Source: Eopsaltria australis
Taxonomy: Eukaryota; Chordata; Aves; Passeriformes; Petroicidae
NCBI GenBank assembly: GCA_034509425.1
Contig: JAVTVJ010000830.1
Coordinates: 372,001 to 436,000 of the forward strand
Length of the DNA stretch: 64,000 bases
Direction of reading: 5' to 3'
Both the position numbers and the translations under genes were made by a program. Below are positions 11,291 to 23,800 of this stretch, one piece after another. The notes beneath the pieces are model-generated. The model was not told where the DNA came from, did not search any database, and was given only the letters and a program-made list of their open reading frames with translations. Position 1 is the stretch's first letter. Each line of letters begins with the position of its first letter.

Positions 11291-13590
11291 GCATTTCTTG
11301 TCTCAAAGTCATACTCAGAAATAATAACACAGTGAATTCCAAGTCAGCTCCTCAAAACCCTTGACTGCAGTGCTGGCATTGCAGGCAACCAGGCTAGGGA
11401 CAGCTGGGCCAGGGGCTTTTGGGACACCAAAAGTCACAGGCTTAGGAAAGGAGGCAAAGTGCCTGCAGCACTTGGGTATCTGGGCACTTCCTTCACAATG
11501 AGCCAGTAAAATATAGATTATCTTCTCTTTTTCAAGCTGCATTGTGTTCAGCAAAGGAAGAACTTTGTTCCAAAGGGAAGCTGTGTTTTCTGAAGCCATT
11601 TGTGTGCTGGGATGTGTTGCGTCAGCTGAGAACAAATGTGCTGGCTTAGGGCTTGTGATGTGGCTGGTGGGACCGATGTAACCACATGTGGGGACTGGGA
11701 CAGAGGCAAAAGAGCATTCTGAACGCTAAAGGAAGGCAAAAAACAATTTTGAAGGGACACAAAAATAAAGCTGGCATGTCTGGTTTTAATCTACTTCCCA
11801 AGATGAGACTCTGGTTTGTGATTTTGGGTTGCTTTTTTTCTGCTCAGCACATTTTCTGGGGGATTAAAAATGTAGTCAGAAAGTGAATTGTTTCACAATA
11901 GTTATTCCTTTTCTTTGTGAGTTAGAGTTTGTTGAGAGTTTGTACTCTTCTTTTCATGGGAAAAAAAAAGCTCAAGAATCAAACTGTTGGTTATTTTGGC
12001 AACTGATAATTTTCCAGACAATTCATCTGCATATTACCCAGAGTGGTTAATGAAAATTGATATCTTGAGGATTAAAAAAATGATACTTGGCGGTTCGTAA
12101 AAACTTCTCTTCTATGAATGAATTTTCTGTAGAAAATATTATTGACAAAAAGAAAACCTTAAAATCCACATGGATTTTTTTAAAATGATTCACTCTTCTT
12201 ACATATATGGCACTGTCCTCTTGAATGTCAGATATACATGATCATTTTGGTTGCAGTTGATTTATTTAACATAGGAAACACAAAGGTTAGGGATTTTTTA
12301 AAGCTGGTACACACATAAATATTTTGGCTTTGAAGCAAGCAGCCTTCCTGTTTGGATGTGCACACATTTTCCACATTTTCTCATCATGTTTTGTCTTCTG
12401 TTAATAGTCAGCTCCTGTTATTGATGGAAGGCAGCATGGGCAGCACCCTGACAGTCTGGCTCTCTATTTGGATGTGTAACTCCAGGCACTGCAGCTTTGG
12501 CCGTGAATGTTTGGCTGCCACCCATGTTATGCAGTAAGCAGGAATCTAAAATTATGATGATGAATATTTATTTTTTGTGTTATGATATCTTTTTGGAAAC
12601 CAGCTGAGTGCTGTGTTGCTCCTTCTAGGCATGGGTTGTACATGTGGGGAGAAATGGGGTTGGCCTTCTGCATCCTCTCGCCAGACAAGGGGCAGGAGGG
12701 AAGAGCTCCCCTTCCTGGGCAGGGATCCCTGCAGGGCCCCCCGGGCATGGGCTGTGGGGTGAGACCTGTTCTGCCCCGTGCTGCTGCCTGATAAGCTCCA
12801 TCCCAACTGGCTGCTTCCACAAGAGTTATATTTGAACAAGCAAGAGTATTAGGCAACCAGATTAGGGTCTAAAGTTTGGCTATTGTATCTAGAGCAATTA
12901 AAGCAATTTCCTTCTGCAGATGTTATGGGAGAGCAGCTTGTTGACTTCACTGGGAGCTGTGCCTGTGGAAGGAACCCCAGGTTCTTGTGGGTAAGATTTG
13001 CTTATTGCTTCTCTGCCCCCTACTTAGACATCTCTTTGAATCCTGTGTCTGCAACATATTCATAGCTCTAGTCTCTTGCAGATGCTGGCTGCAGGGTTTC
13101 CAAGGTTTAGAAGCAAAAATCAGAGTCTTGGATTGGAGTTCCTGTCCGGTCTCTGGAGATGACAGGTTGTCTGACAGTCGTTTGCACATTTATGTTAAAG
13201 AATACAAATGTGGAAAACCATCTCCTGGCTTTTCTTCTTCCATCTTCCCTTTCAATTGCAAGTTCTGCTCTGATGAGCAAATGGACCTAAATCCCAGTGT
13301 ACGCAGGTGCTTTTCTGTTGGACTGGCAGCCCTTCAGATTCAACATGCAGTTCCTAGTTTTGGAAGGATTATACTGGAAGTCCAGGTTATTTCTAATAGT
13401 TGGGCAGCTGTGGACCAGGTAGAATGACAGTACCTCTCTAGAAATGTCCCACATTTGTGCTTTTATGTGCAGTGCTGTTATAGAAATGCCTGTGGCTGTG
13501 GTGAGGAAGGAGCAGGAGGAGTGGTGAGCACAGACTAAGCCCCTGGGCAGTCTTAACGAAGCAGCATCTGTGGTAAAGCATGGCCCAGGC
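11291..13590. other. Non-coding stretch, no gene seen
   Basis: About 11880-12400 is strongly AT-rich. About 12600-12800 is GC-richer, with several overlapping frames on both strands, none with a known family. No exon or repeat family is supported. Confidence 0.55.
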
Positions 13591-13717
13591 TTGGTCCTGT
13601 GTGCCATTCCCATGGCCTTGAGTGCCATCCTTGGGTCCTGTGTGCCACCCCTAGTGTCCTGTGTGCCATCCTTGGGTCCTGTGTGCCACCTCTTGTGTCC
13701 TGTGTGCCATCCTTGCT
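13591..13717. repeat. 20-21 bp minisatellite, about six copies
   Basis: Tandem units share the core TCCTGTGTGCCA. Copies alternate between a form ending CCATCC and a form ending CCACCCC or CCACCTC, giving a higher-order period of about 41 bp. The first copies are diverged (GTGCCATTCCC, GAGTGCCATCC). Open frames crossing it on both strands (repeated CVPP and HTGH-like words) are products of the repeat, not genes. Confidence 0.9.
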
Positions 13718-16700
13718 TGCAGCTGCATGACTGCACAGGGCTTTTGGTAAGTGTAAGTGAACACACAGCCATGGAAAACACCTCTCCTTAAAATCAATCT
13801 CAGTTTGGGGGTGATCTCCCTGAACATGCCTTGCACTTTGGATGAAGCCTGGTTTTCCTCCTGTTCTGGAATATTTACATCTTTCAAATTGATGCTGTTT
13901 CAGCCACCTCCTGAAACGCAGCTTTGGTTTTCAAAAGCCGACTGCTGGGAAGGTTGTTTTGGTTTCCCAGCCCACAGTTCTCTGTCTGCCTCTGCTTTGT
14001 CTGCCCCTCTGCCCAACCCGGCCATGTGGCTTGGGATTCATGCCCTGGTTAGAGTTCTCTCATTTAATTTTCATGCATCATTTATAGCTTGCTGTGGTGA
14101 TTTCATGGAGTGAATGTATGTGGTTAACGGAGGGGCTGACTGGGAGCCGGTCCTGCAGCTCCCTGCCTTTGTCATTATTTTCTGTACGTGGAGTGTGTTG
14201 GTGAGAAACTGTTTCTGGAACAAATATTCAGGCTTTAAACTTGATTGCTTTCCTGAGGGAAAAAAAAAAGAATCGCCTTCCCTTTCCTGGAAATCTGGAG
14301 AATTTCCCACACATGACTTCTGCCCTCCAGACAGACAGAGTGCAGCCCAGCAGGGAGACCCTGAGGTGCTTAATTTAAGAGGAGTACAGGGCTCTGCTTC
14401 TGTGAAATGATGGTAACTCCTGAAGCCAAGCCAGAAAACAGCATCCAGCTGCCAGCAAGAGTTTACACAGTAAACCTGCCTTCTGATATGGGCAGCTGCA
14501 CTCACAGCCTTCGTGTTGTCCCCTCCTTTGGGCACGTTGTGTGGCCTTTGGTGGGAAAAGGTAGGTTTGGAGGGGAGCTGGTGGAGAGATCTGGAGGTAT
14601 GGTTGAGAGCAGGTGTCCTCCTTTCCCCACCCTTTCCCTTTTCTTGGGCTAGCCCATTAATTTCACAGATTTATTTGATCTATTTAATAGATTTTCTTGG
14701 GCTGAACGAGATCCTACAGTGTCTGCATTTCTGGCTGCTTGTATTAAGTAACTTGCTGGGCTGATGTGTATCACGTCAGCTTAGAAATGACTAACGAGGA
14801 GAAGAGAACAAGAGAACCTTATTGATTTCCATCTGGTTTGACTGGCAGCACTTGGAAATGGCACAGGAACTGTGTCCAAGTTGAAATGCCACATGTTCAC
14901 AGACTTGTGCCCCCACTGGAAAGCTGATGGAGCAGATGACCTTGAGCAGGGGTGGCCAACCAACCACCATGGACCTCAGAACAAGGGCTATATATGAGCA
15001 GACAAGTTTGATTTGTTGTTTTTATTGGGGCAGTTCAGTGCAAGTTCTACCCCTGGGATCCACAGAGGTTGGGCACCTCTTAAAAAAAGGATCTTCATGC
15101 TTGCTGGGCTGAAGCTCTGACGAGGATGTGCAGGGTGTAGTGGGGTGAAGGATGGAGAGCCTGAGTCCCTGTGAGCCAGGATGGAAACTGGAAGTGATAT
15201 TTAGAACATGGTTTCCCCCCAGGATAATGCCTGACTGGAAGGTTTAAACCCAGACGTGCAGTAATAGCTTTGAAGAAAACCCAGAGGTGGTGCTTGAGCC
15301 ATGAGATTTGGGGAATAAAAATCCTTTTGGGAAGGCAAGAGGTTAGCAAGTACATCCAATCTCTCTGCTGGATGACATGCAGTAAAAGCTGGACTGGGAC
15401 CCAGAACATAAAGCAGTGATAAGGAGACATGTTATGACCTTGTCTGCTGTTAGCAGCTTACACAGCCTGCCAAGGAAAAGCCAGCCTGCATTACAAGAGC
15501 CATATGGTATTTTACAAACTCAGTGTATAAATCCCTAATACAAATAGAAGATCCAACTTCCATGCTGAATTAGAGCCTCTGTGTTGCTCTATCTGGATGA
15601 ATTTCTGGATCACTCAAGGTTGTTGATACCAGGATGAAATAAAACATACATGGATGGACAAGGGAGGGGTCTGTCAGCCTTATGGGTGCATCAGCCCTTT
15701 TGCTGGCCTTTGCTGTAAGAAATCCTCTTTTTGGCTTGCACAGACCCTCAGGAGCTGCCTGGAGCCGGCTGCCCAACCTCATGGTGGCAGATGCCTGTTT
15801 TAGCAGGAAGAGTTTGTGCCATCATGAGCTATTGCTAACAGAGTAGGGTCAGGAGGAAGAAAGCCTTGTACTCTCAGCCTTCTCCCACCTGTTGGATTTT
15901 GTCTGGGTCAGATGTGAGAGTGCAGGAGGGAAAGGGACGCCCATGGTGTATGGGGAAAGCTCTGAGCATGCCAAAGGTGCTCAAGCCCAGAGCATGGGCT
16001 GCCGGTGGTGATGGGCGTTGAAAGGAAGTACTGGGGAAGGGCTGGGCAGATTTGGGAGTTTATGACTGAAGACAGACATGTGTGATGTAGCCAGTGGAAG
16101 GGCAGCATGTCCAGAGTAGGTTCCACATGCTAGGATCATCCCTCTGAATATAGATCTGTCCTTAGTCTTATCACCTCTTTTCTTGTTTTGCCTTAAGCAG
16201 GTTTACCCTGGTGTTACCTGGGTCTTCTCAAAAACATTTCTCTCTTTATTCCAGCATATGAACCTCTTCAAGAGATATCACTTCATTTGCAGATGAGAAG
16301 GGTAATGACCACATTATCAATAAGCCATTAAGTACTGTGAAGGGACATGGCTGTGCTTAATGGTATCAGTATTGAGGGACAGCCTTGAAGCAGGCTGGGA
16401 TGTGCTCTCCTTTTCTCTGCAGCTATTCAAGTCATTTCTCCCTGCCTCAGTTTCTTCCTTTCACAGAGATGGCTGGGGATATGTCCTGCCCTGCTTTGTA
16501 CTTCTCACAGAGAAGTTCCATTGCTCTTATTTTCTTTGCTGTAAAATGCCAGACAAATACCCAGAGAAGCAACTTCCCTTTTACCTCTGTTGGAGGGAAT
16601 GTAGTTTTGTGTGGATGGTTATAGCTGTTTAAGCTGATCAGATGTCTTGTACAACTACACAAAGCCCAGTTCTTGGCTATGCCCTCTCCCTTTTCCATGT

Positions 16701-17389
16701 ACACCTATTTCCAAGTTAATTGCTCTGTGCTGGAGCATGTAATTGCGAAGTGCAGACCTGGCTCTGCTGGAAGAGACCCTGAGATGGGAACGATTCACCC
16801 AGGGCTTGTCAGGTGGTGGTTACTGTCAGTTTAGAGCTTGAAAGAGGCAAGTGCCATGGGGTGATGTGTGTGAATAAGAAATGTGCTGGATCCTGCAGGT
16901 GGCATAGCCCAGAGCTCAGCCCAGTGAGTCCTGTGTCCTTGTGCCACTACATCCCTGCTGCCAGCTCATCTTGCTGGGATGGGTCTCCAGGTGTGTCACC
17001 TCTTCCACAGCAGCCCATGTCCGTGTGGGGTGAGGGTGATGCTGGACCACTTTCCCCCATTTCCTGCAGCTCTGTGCATGGCAGGCGCAGGCACTGGATT
17101 AGGGGCAGTGACTTCTTTCTTGCAGTGACCATCTGGCAGCAGGTTTTTGTACACAACCTGCATTTGTTTTGATGGCTGGAACAGCAATAACATATGGATT
17201 ATCTGAAGTTTTCATCAAGATGAAACTTTAAGAAGCTTATTTGTTGTAGCTCCTATAGTAACTACTGCTTGCTCAAAGCTTGGCTTCTCTGAGCCCATAG
17301 TCAGACTGTCTCACTTTTTTATTTTGAAAAACTGGAGAAGTGTTTAAGTGCTGTTACAACCCTGGAGCATGAGTATAAGTATATATACA
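13718..17389. other. Non-coding stretch, no gene seen
   Basis: Mixed composition without CpG islands. Frames such as 14071-14535 (minus) and 15095-15430 (minus) show no recognisable domain. No named repeat is recognised. Confidence 0.55.
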
Positions 17390-17650
17390 TGCCATCAGGG
17401 ATGAAATTGCTGAAAGCTCCTTCAATGAAATGGCCAATATGGTGGCAATAAATTCAGAGGAAATGGACATTATCTGCTGATTGACCTTCTGGAATGTTAA
17501 ACAGCTTTTGCTTTTGCCTTGAGGCATCTGGCTGCCTGACATGGCCAATTATCCTATGATAACATCAACTTCATTGGGTGTTATTGCTTCATTATGAAAC
17601 TGCTTTAGCTGATAATGCATTGCGATTAGCAAGCGAATATTCTTGGGAAG
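17390..17650. promoter_or_regulatory. Possible conserved non-coding (enhancer-like) block
   Basis: This stretch has even base composition, no repeats and many homeodomain or bHLH-like words. Examples are CCAATTATCC near 17545 and the cluster GATAATGCATTGCGATTAGC near 17611-17630. It resembles vertebrate developmental enhancers in texture. The call is inference from appearance only, since conservation cannot be measured from one genome. Confidence 0.25.
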
Positions 17651-18754
17651 GGAGATTACTCCTCGCTCACTGTTTGGCCTTGGAGCTATGCAGTTTGTCT
17701 GCCTGCAGTGCAGAAGGCAATGATATGGGGAGGTCCTTTCCTGCTCCTGGGAGCTTCTCTGGCAGCGGTGATGCTGCTTCTCTCTCTCATCTTCCCATTT
17801 CCTCCTTAGCTTTTGGGACCTTTTCCTTGCCCAAGTGAAATAATTTGTAAATACTTTTATTTATGGCAGGATAAATGCCAGCACATGGCTGTCTCTGGAG
17901 GAGCAAAAATACCAATGCTTAGTCCTTACTGGCCTGGAACACTGAATCCTCTTCTGTTGTAATCAGAGTTGTGCTTAACTCTTTGTACCATAGTCCAGCC
18001 TGGCAAGTTCCTCCCTTTGTGTCCACATCATTAGAAGGAAAGAAGGCCTCTTCACAGAAGCACTTCATCCTTACACCCATCTTCTCCTCCTGGCCCGTGG
18101 TGGACCAGAGCTTATGACCATGACAGTGATTGGTGGCAGTGCAGATCCATTGTTTGGAGTTCTGGTGTGAACCCACTGTGGTTCTGCTCTGTGCCCTCTT
18201 CCTGGAGTCCTGTGGGTGTGAGAGACTCCCCACTGCATTGAAAATGGGAGAGTTGTCCCTGGGGAGGGTAAAAAAAGCATGAAAATACTGCTTATCTTTT
18301 GCAAATCATTTTTATTTTCTCTTTGTAATAACCAGACCAGTGTAGGACTCTGGTAGAGGTGCAGCTTCTATCAAAGAGCAGTCAGGAGCCCATCCTCTCT
18401 CTGCCACCCATTGAAGCGTATCAGCACGTTATGGGTGTCAGTGTCCGTGTGGATAAGTTACAAGGTCCAAATTGTGCGTGCATGGTGCCTGTGGGAATCA
18501 GCAGGGAGATTTTAGGGGCCCAAGCACTCTTACATGGTGAATATACTCCAAGTATGTGTGTTTCCTTGGCATTCTCCTCGTGCCCAAGTCCCTGGGACCT
18601 GCCCTGGGCACAAAGTCACCCAACAGGGACCTGGCCAGACTGGGGGTCTGCCTGTCCCCCCACTGCCATGTGTTGCCCAGCTCCTGGGAGCATCCAAGCC
18701 ACAGGCAGGCTAGGCAGGAGCCTGACACACTTGGGTTTTGTCTGTGGCTGGAGG
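17651..18754. other. Non-coding stretch, no gene seen
   Basis: Open frames at 17919-18233 (minus) and 18359-18805 (plus) have no recognisable motif. No repeat is recognised. Confidence 0.5.
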
Positions 18755-18965
18755 AGAGCGAGAGTCCAGATGAGAGCAACTGAGGAGGGGAGATCAGAGG
18801 CTTAAGGAAGCCAAGAGAAATCAGCGGGCCTGGCGCAACTGAAGAGGGAAGATCAGAGTCCCGGAGCAGCTGTGGGGGAGATTGGATTAGTAGTTGAGAG
18901 ATCAGAAGCCCGGCCCAACTGGGGAGGGTGGATCAGACAGGCGAGGAGAGAGGAGATCAGAAACC
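18755..18965. repeat. Degenerate GATCAGA-centred repeat
   Basis: The words CAACTG(A)GGAGGG and GATCAGA recur together. GATCAGA begins at 18792, 18851, 18900, 18931 and 18955. The paired CAACTG-type word precedes it near 18777, 18836 and 18915, with a variant near 18867. Spacing shrinks from 59 to 24 bp, so this is a decayed minisatellite rather than a regular array. The right end merges into CpG-richer DNA. The long plus-strand frame 18872-19396 crosses it and has no known family. Confidence 0.7.
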
Positions 18966-19210
18966 CCGCTCACCCGTGGAGGGCTTCGGGGAGGTCGGGA
19001 CAGCTCACGGGGCGAGACCAGACGGGGCGAGAGGTTTGCCAGTGCTGCCTGTGTCTGCTAAGCTTTAATGTGCGTCGGTGTGTCAGGTTTGCATCCCCCC
19101 GTGAGCGCACTTTGTCTCCAGCTCAGCAGCAGGAGCTCCCGCGCCACAAAATCCGCGATGCTGAGTGCAGCACGGGCGATAACGCAGCCGCTCTTCCCAG
19201 GGATGCCATC
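18960..19210. promoter_or_regulatory. Moderate CpG-rich patch
   Basis: CpG dinucleotides are much more frequent than in the surrounding DNA (for example GGGGCGAGACCAGACGGGGCG and CGCGCCACAAAATCCGCG). It directly follows the GATCAGA repeat. It could be a small CpG island or a GC-rich extension of that repeat. No transcript is implied by the sequence alone. Confidence 0.35.
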
Positions 19211-22200
19211 TGGGTGAGAGGCTGTTTGCAGAGGAGAGGCACTGCAGAAACAGCTCTGTGTTTCAGTCGAGAGTTCCCAAGAGCTGCTAAAATGCTGCAA
19301 TCCCTGCTAAGACCCCGACTGCAATGCTGCGAAATGCTCCCTCCCACCTGCAGGCACCAGTCACCAAAGGCTGTGTTTGGCCAAATAGAGCCTTGACATC
19401 CTGCGCCTGCCCATTCGAGCATGGAAACGCAGCAATCGTGAGGGGGAAGGAGCAGTTTAACACATACAACTGATAGAACAGCAGCTGTGCTGTTTCAGCT
19501 CATACATTACTTTGGAGGTGGCACATTGGTATCACTGTGCAGGTTCACCACCCCTGGAGCCCACTCCAGTTTAATCTCTGCATGGATTCTTGGAGCACCA
19601 AGTCCAGACAAACAGACCCATTACCTGTGCTGGCAGCTGTCCCTCTGCTGCTGCAATCTCAGGGAGCCCCAGTCTGTGGAAAGCAGCCTACCAGGAGGGT
19701 GGATTGAGGCACAGGGGTTGACACCTGCCTGGCAGAGGGGACAACTCTGGCAGGAGGTGGGCTCCTGCCTCTGCTGACAGCAGTTAGCCAGCACTTAGGA
19801 GGCTTGTGCTTCTCTGTCTGATTTTCCCAAAAGAGAAATAGAATTGAAGATGGATGGAAAAGCTTGATAGAGTAGAGAGACTGATCACTTCTCTGGATAT
19901 GTGCTGTCCTGACATTAATTGCCTATTAATATTCCCTTTCTGGTGCTTCTTCGCTTCCTTCCCTTAAGTAACGTGGCTTTGCTTCCCAATGCTGCTTTCT
20001 ATGCTGAAAACACCTGAATGCAATGCAGAGGTGTTGGGTCACCCTCCAGAGCTGTAGGAATACCTGGTGTGGGAGGTGACTGGGGGTTACTCAGTGCTGC
20101 CCCCAAATACTCTGACCCCAGTTTTGGATTTGGTTGCTGATGCCTTGATTAAAGGGATGGAGCTCTGGCTTCCTGGAGCTCTCACCTTCAGAGTTGTCAC
20201 CTTGGGCCTTTGCCATGTGGACCTTGGCCGCTGTAACTGGCAAGGACACTTTGTGCTGGCCCTTTCGAGTGCAGACTTTGGTGTCCTCCAGGTGCTGGGC
20301 AGAGCCATGGGTGACTGGATGGAGGCAGCTTTATGGAGCATGGCGAATTGTTTCATTGTGCCTTTCAGGCCCTGAAGATGGGCTCAGACTCTAAGGATGC
20401 AGGATCAGAAGGAAAGGGAGTGAAGCAGGACCATTCAGAGCAGCCTTGACTTTGGTTATGTGGTTCCAGGCAGGACATGGATGAACCTTTTCTATAATTT
20501 CTGGATGTTTTCCTGTCCCTCACCTGCTTTCTTCTGTTTCTAGTTTGAGTTTCTTATATTCTGATGTTTCACTGACAGGGCAGATATGTCTATCTGGGAT
20601 GGAGGACACTGCAGCACCAGCTGCACATCCCTGCCCTGGCAGCAGCCCCGCTGCCATGAGGTGCTCTGAGGCCAGTGGGGTTTGGTGCCTCTGGATCTGC
20701 TCCAGCCTGGCTCACTCCAGATGATCAAGGCCTCCTGTGTTGCAGTCTGGATGATGTCCTTGCTGTTCAGTAAAAATGGTTTGATAGCAGAGATGGGAGC
20801 ATTATTTATACACAGCTGCTTTGAGAGACACATATAGAGGGAAGGAAGGTGTTGTGCCTGGATGATGATGCCGTAGTTTTGGCCATACTGGGTCCAGTAT
20901 ATGAAAAGCTGAACTTAAAGCATCCCATGGGGAAGACATTGCCAGCACCACACCTGGCATCTCACATCCCTGCCATCCCAAGACCCTCGTGTTCAGGACA
21001 CTGAGTGTTTCCCTACTCTGGAAGCACACAGAGATCCAGTCCACGTTTATGGGGCTCCTAAAGCCACAGCAGATCCTGCCACAAGGAAACTGCAACTGCT
21101 GGAGCTTGGGATGTGCCTGCAAGATGGCTTAAACGGAAAGCTAAGCCAAGCTCAAGCAAAAAGGTAACAACAGAGGAAGTGGAAACCTGTAAAACCTTTG
21201 AGCCATGTTATTTGCTAAACTGATAAAAGATAAAGTGCATAAATTCATGAAAAGGGGAAATCCCTGTTGTATTTATACAGATTGCTTATGGTTTGGCAGT
21301 TAAGTAAATATAGTCCAGAATAAGACCAGTTTAAAGGGAATCTGAGAACATAATGAGTCCCAGAGAATTAACTGCATAGCTTTCATTTGAGGTTACAAAA
21401 CCACAGTGTAATATAATGTTTAATAACAAATGTGGCTTCAGTATTACATAAAATCACCAGAGGTAAAACCACTGTTCTGTCCTAGCATCAGCTGATAATC
21501 TTATTACTGAGTTGATATATATACATGTGTTATGATCACCATTTTCCACTAACTTCACAGACTAAGGGAAGGAATAAAAAATGTCAGAAAGGGAGCACAC
21601 GTTGCTTTTAAAGCTCACCAAACTGCAAAGCCTGGTGTAAAGCAAAACCTGGTGGCCCAGGCTAGACTGTGCTGCCAAAATGTTGTCACCCTGGCATTGG
21701 GTGGGGCAGGAGGGAAGTCCTGGTTTTGGGGTGTCTGGAAGGGGCTGGGAGGATGCTTCATAGAGCTGATGTCAGCCTTCACGTAGCAAGGGAAATATTT
21801 CATGTTCTTGGACAGGGAACAGGACGTTGAACTGTTGAATTCATAGTAGGCAGGAAGGGAGGTGAGAGGGGTGTAGGTGTGTAGTGGCTGTTGGTTTTCA
21901 GAAGGAAAGCACAGGTTTTTCAGTCTCTTGTGCTACATGTGGCTCTTGGGCTGAGGCGTAGTGCAAAGATTCTGCTTCGGGACATGGTATGTCCCCACAA
22001 TGGATTCATCTGACACTCTATTGCATCCTTTCACGTGGTTTGAAGGGGGAAAAGTGAAGAATTTACTTCAGTTTTGTGGCTTTGGTCTGTCAGTGTTATT
22101 ATCGGGAAACTGAAAAATCTCTCATTTGGCTGCCAGCTTTGCCCAAGTAATACACTGTTGTAACACAGCCATCCTGGCTGCAGCATCCTGGGAGGATGCA

Positions 22201-23574
22201 GGAGGAATATGCAGGAGGAACAAATGCTCCCCAGACCCACTCACATCCATCCACAGCATCTCTAAGGGCAGCAAATTCCCAGCACCAGGAAGCCAGGAGG
22301 AAGCAACGAGCAGTGAGCATCAGGAGGTCAGGGGAAATCAGTTACAAATGAGTAACAGTAATCTAAATTGACTCTGTCCTTTTTCTGTGGTATTTCTGCC
22401 CAAATGGTCACCACTTATGTCTGTGGTTTGGGGTAAGAACCACGTTTTGTGTGAAGCAGGGGCTACAGCTGGCAGTGGGACCAGCACAAGGGATGCTTGT
22501 TCAAGGCATCCCTGGGTGTGGTGTAATCAGAACGCTGCCATTGCTCCTCTGGGATAATTTTTCACGTGTGGGAACAGTGGGCAGCATTTTCAGTGCTTTG
22601 GCGTCTTCAGGGTCTCCCACTGTACACTCATGGCTGCCTCAGCAGAGGCTCAGGGGTGAAGGGCAGGGGACTCCTGGTCACACCCCAGGGGTGTTGCAGA
22701 TCTCGGAGTGTTCTTTGCAAAACGTGCCAGGATAGCTTGGCCCAGGGAAAACAAATACATTCACATCCACGTTCACAGCCAAAATTATTTGCTTAGCTTT
22801 GAATTATAGTCCAAATGTTTTGAACTCTAGGATAATGCTGCTCACCAAACCCAGTACCTGGAAAGCCTCTTTTATATGACTATTACTTTGGTGACCAAAG
22901 TGCCAGGGTGTTACAAGAGCTGCTTATCCTTTGATAAAACAAAATCAGTGAATTTATGCTGACAGCTTCAGATGCTGTGGAAACCTGAGCAAGTTTTCAC
23001 CAGCATATGTTTCTTGCTGGATCCTTCCTTAAGAAAAAACCACAGAAGCATCTTTAGTAATTTAATGAGCAATAAATGAGACTATAAAAAAACGAGGATA
23101 ATTAAATGCAATGATAGATTTTAGCACCCTAAATGGTTACCAGAAGTGCTTAATCAAAACTAAGGTTTCTGCTAGGCAGAATGAATGGCCCTTTGTTGCC
23201 CCATAATAGAAAACATTTAAAAATAAAATGCAGGGAAATATTTGGGATACACTGGAATAACAGAATCATTAAAAATCATCACAGCCTGCCTCCTAATGCC
23301 CCTCTGATGCTTGAATAAAACAAATAAAACAAAGGAAAATTAGGGAACTATTTTGTATATTGCTTTGATCTTTGCTTCACCTTTTGAAAATATTTATGAA
23401 GAGAGTTTCAAGAAAATCTGGCTTCTAATTTATTGATTGGGAAGAAGAACAAATAGATTGACAATGCTAGAGGTTAGTCAGGGATATGATTTTTTTTTTC
23501 CTTCAGCCTCCTGATCTGGGAGGTATATCCCAGAGCATGAAACATGGACTGCCCAGGCAGAATGAAGGGTGATC
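19211..23574. other. Non-coding stretch, no gene seen
   Basis: About 21180-21560 and 22800-23480 are AT-rich, repeat-free and contain TAATTA- and ATGCAAT-like words. They could include conserved non-coding elements. The frame at 20067-20375 (plus) has no recognisable family and faces an open antisense frame. No CR1, LTR or RNA gene is recognised. Confidence 0.5.

Positions 23575-23600
<26 letters not shown>
23575..23600. repeat. (TG)13 microsatellite
   Basis: Thirteen uninterrupted TG units follow GATC and precede CTGTCAGG. A perfect run of this length is likely to be length-polymorphic. Confidence 0.95.
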
Positions 23601-23605
<5 letters not shown>

Positions 23606-23745
23606 AGGTTGGAGGGTATACACACTCCAGCCTTGCTGCTGCTCTCATTTCAGCAGGAACGGGAAACTAAGGAAGGCAACAGAATTGCCACAAATACAGT
23701 AGTCCTTGGAAAATCTGTGGATTAATTAAACATTTTCGTGCAGTA

Positions 23746-23790
23746 ACATGATGCTACAGTTTACATGTTACATGATGTAACAGTTTACAC
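23746..23790. repeat. Two-copy 24-bp tandem duplication
   Basis: ACATGATGCTACAGTTTACA at 23746 is repeated as ACATGATGTAACAGTTTACA starting at 23770, a period of 24 bp with two substitutions between copies. It sits in AT-rich non-coding DNA. Confidence 0.8.
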
Positions 23791-23800
23791 TAAGCCACAT

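Noticed and set aside
13287..13781. 164-codon minus-strand frame with HTGH-like repeats
   Set aside because: The repeated part is the 20-21 bp minisatellite, and the rest has no recognisable motif.
18872..19396. 174-codon plus-strand frame
   Set aside because: It starts inside the GATCAGA repeat and crosses CpG-rich DNA, with no family similarity that I can see.
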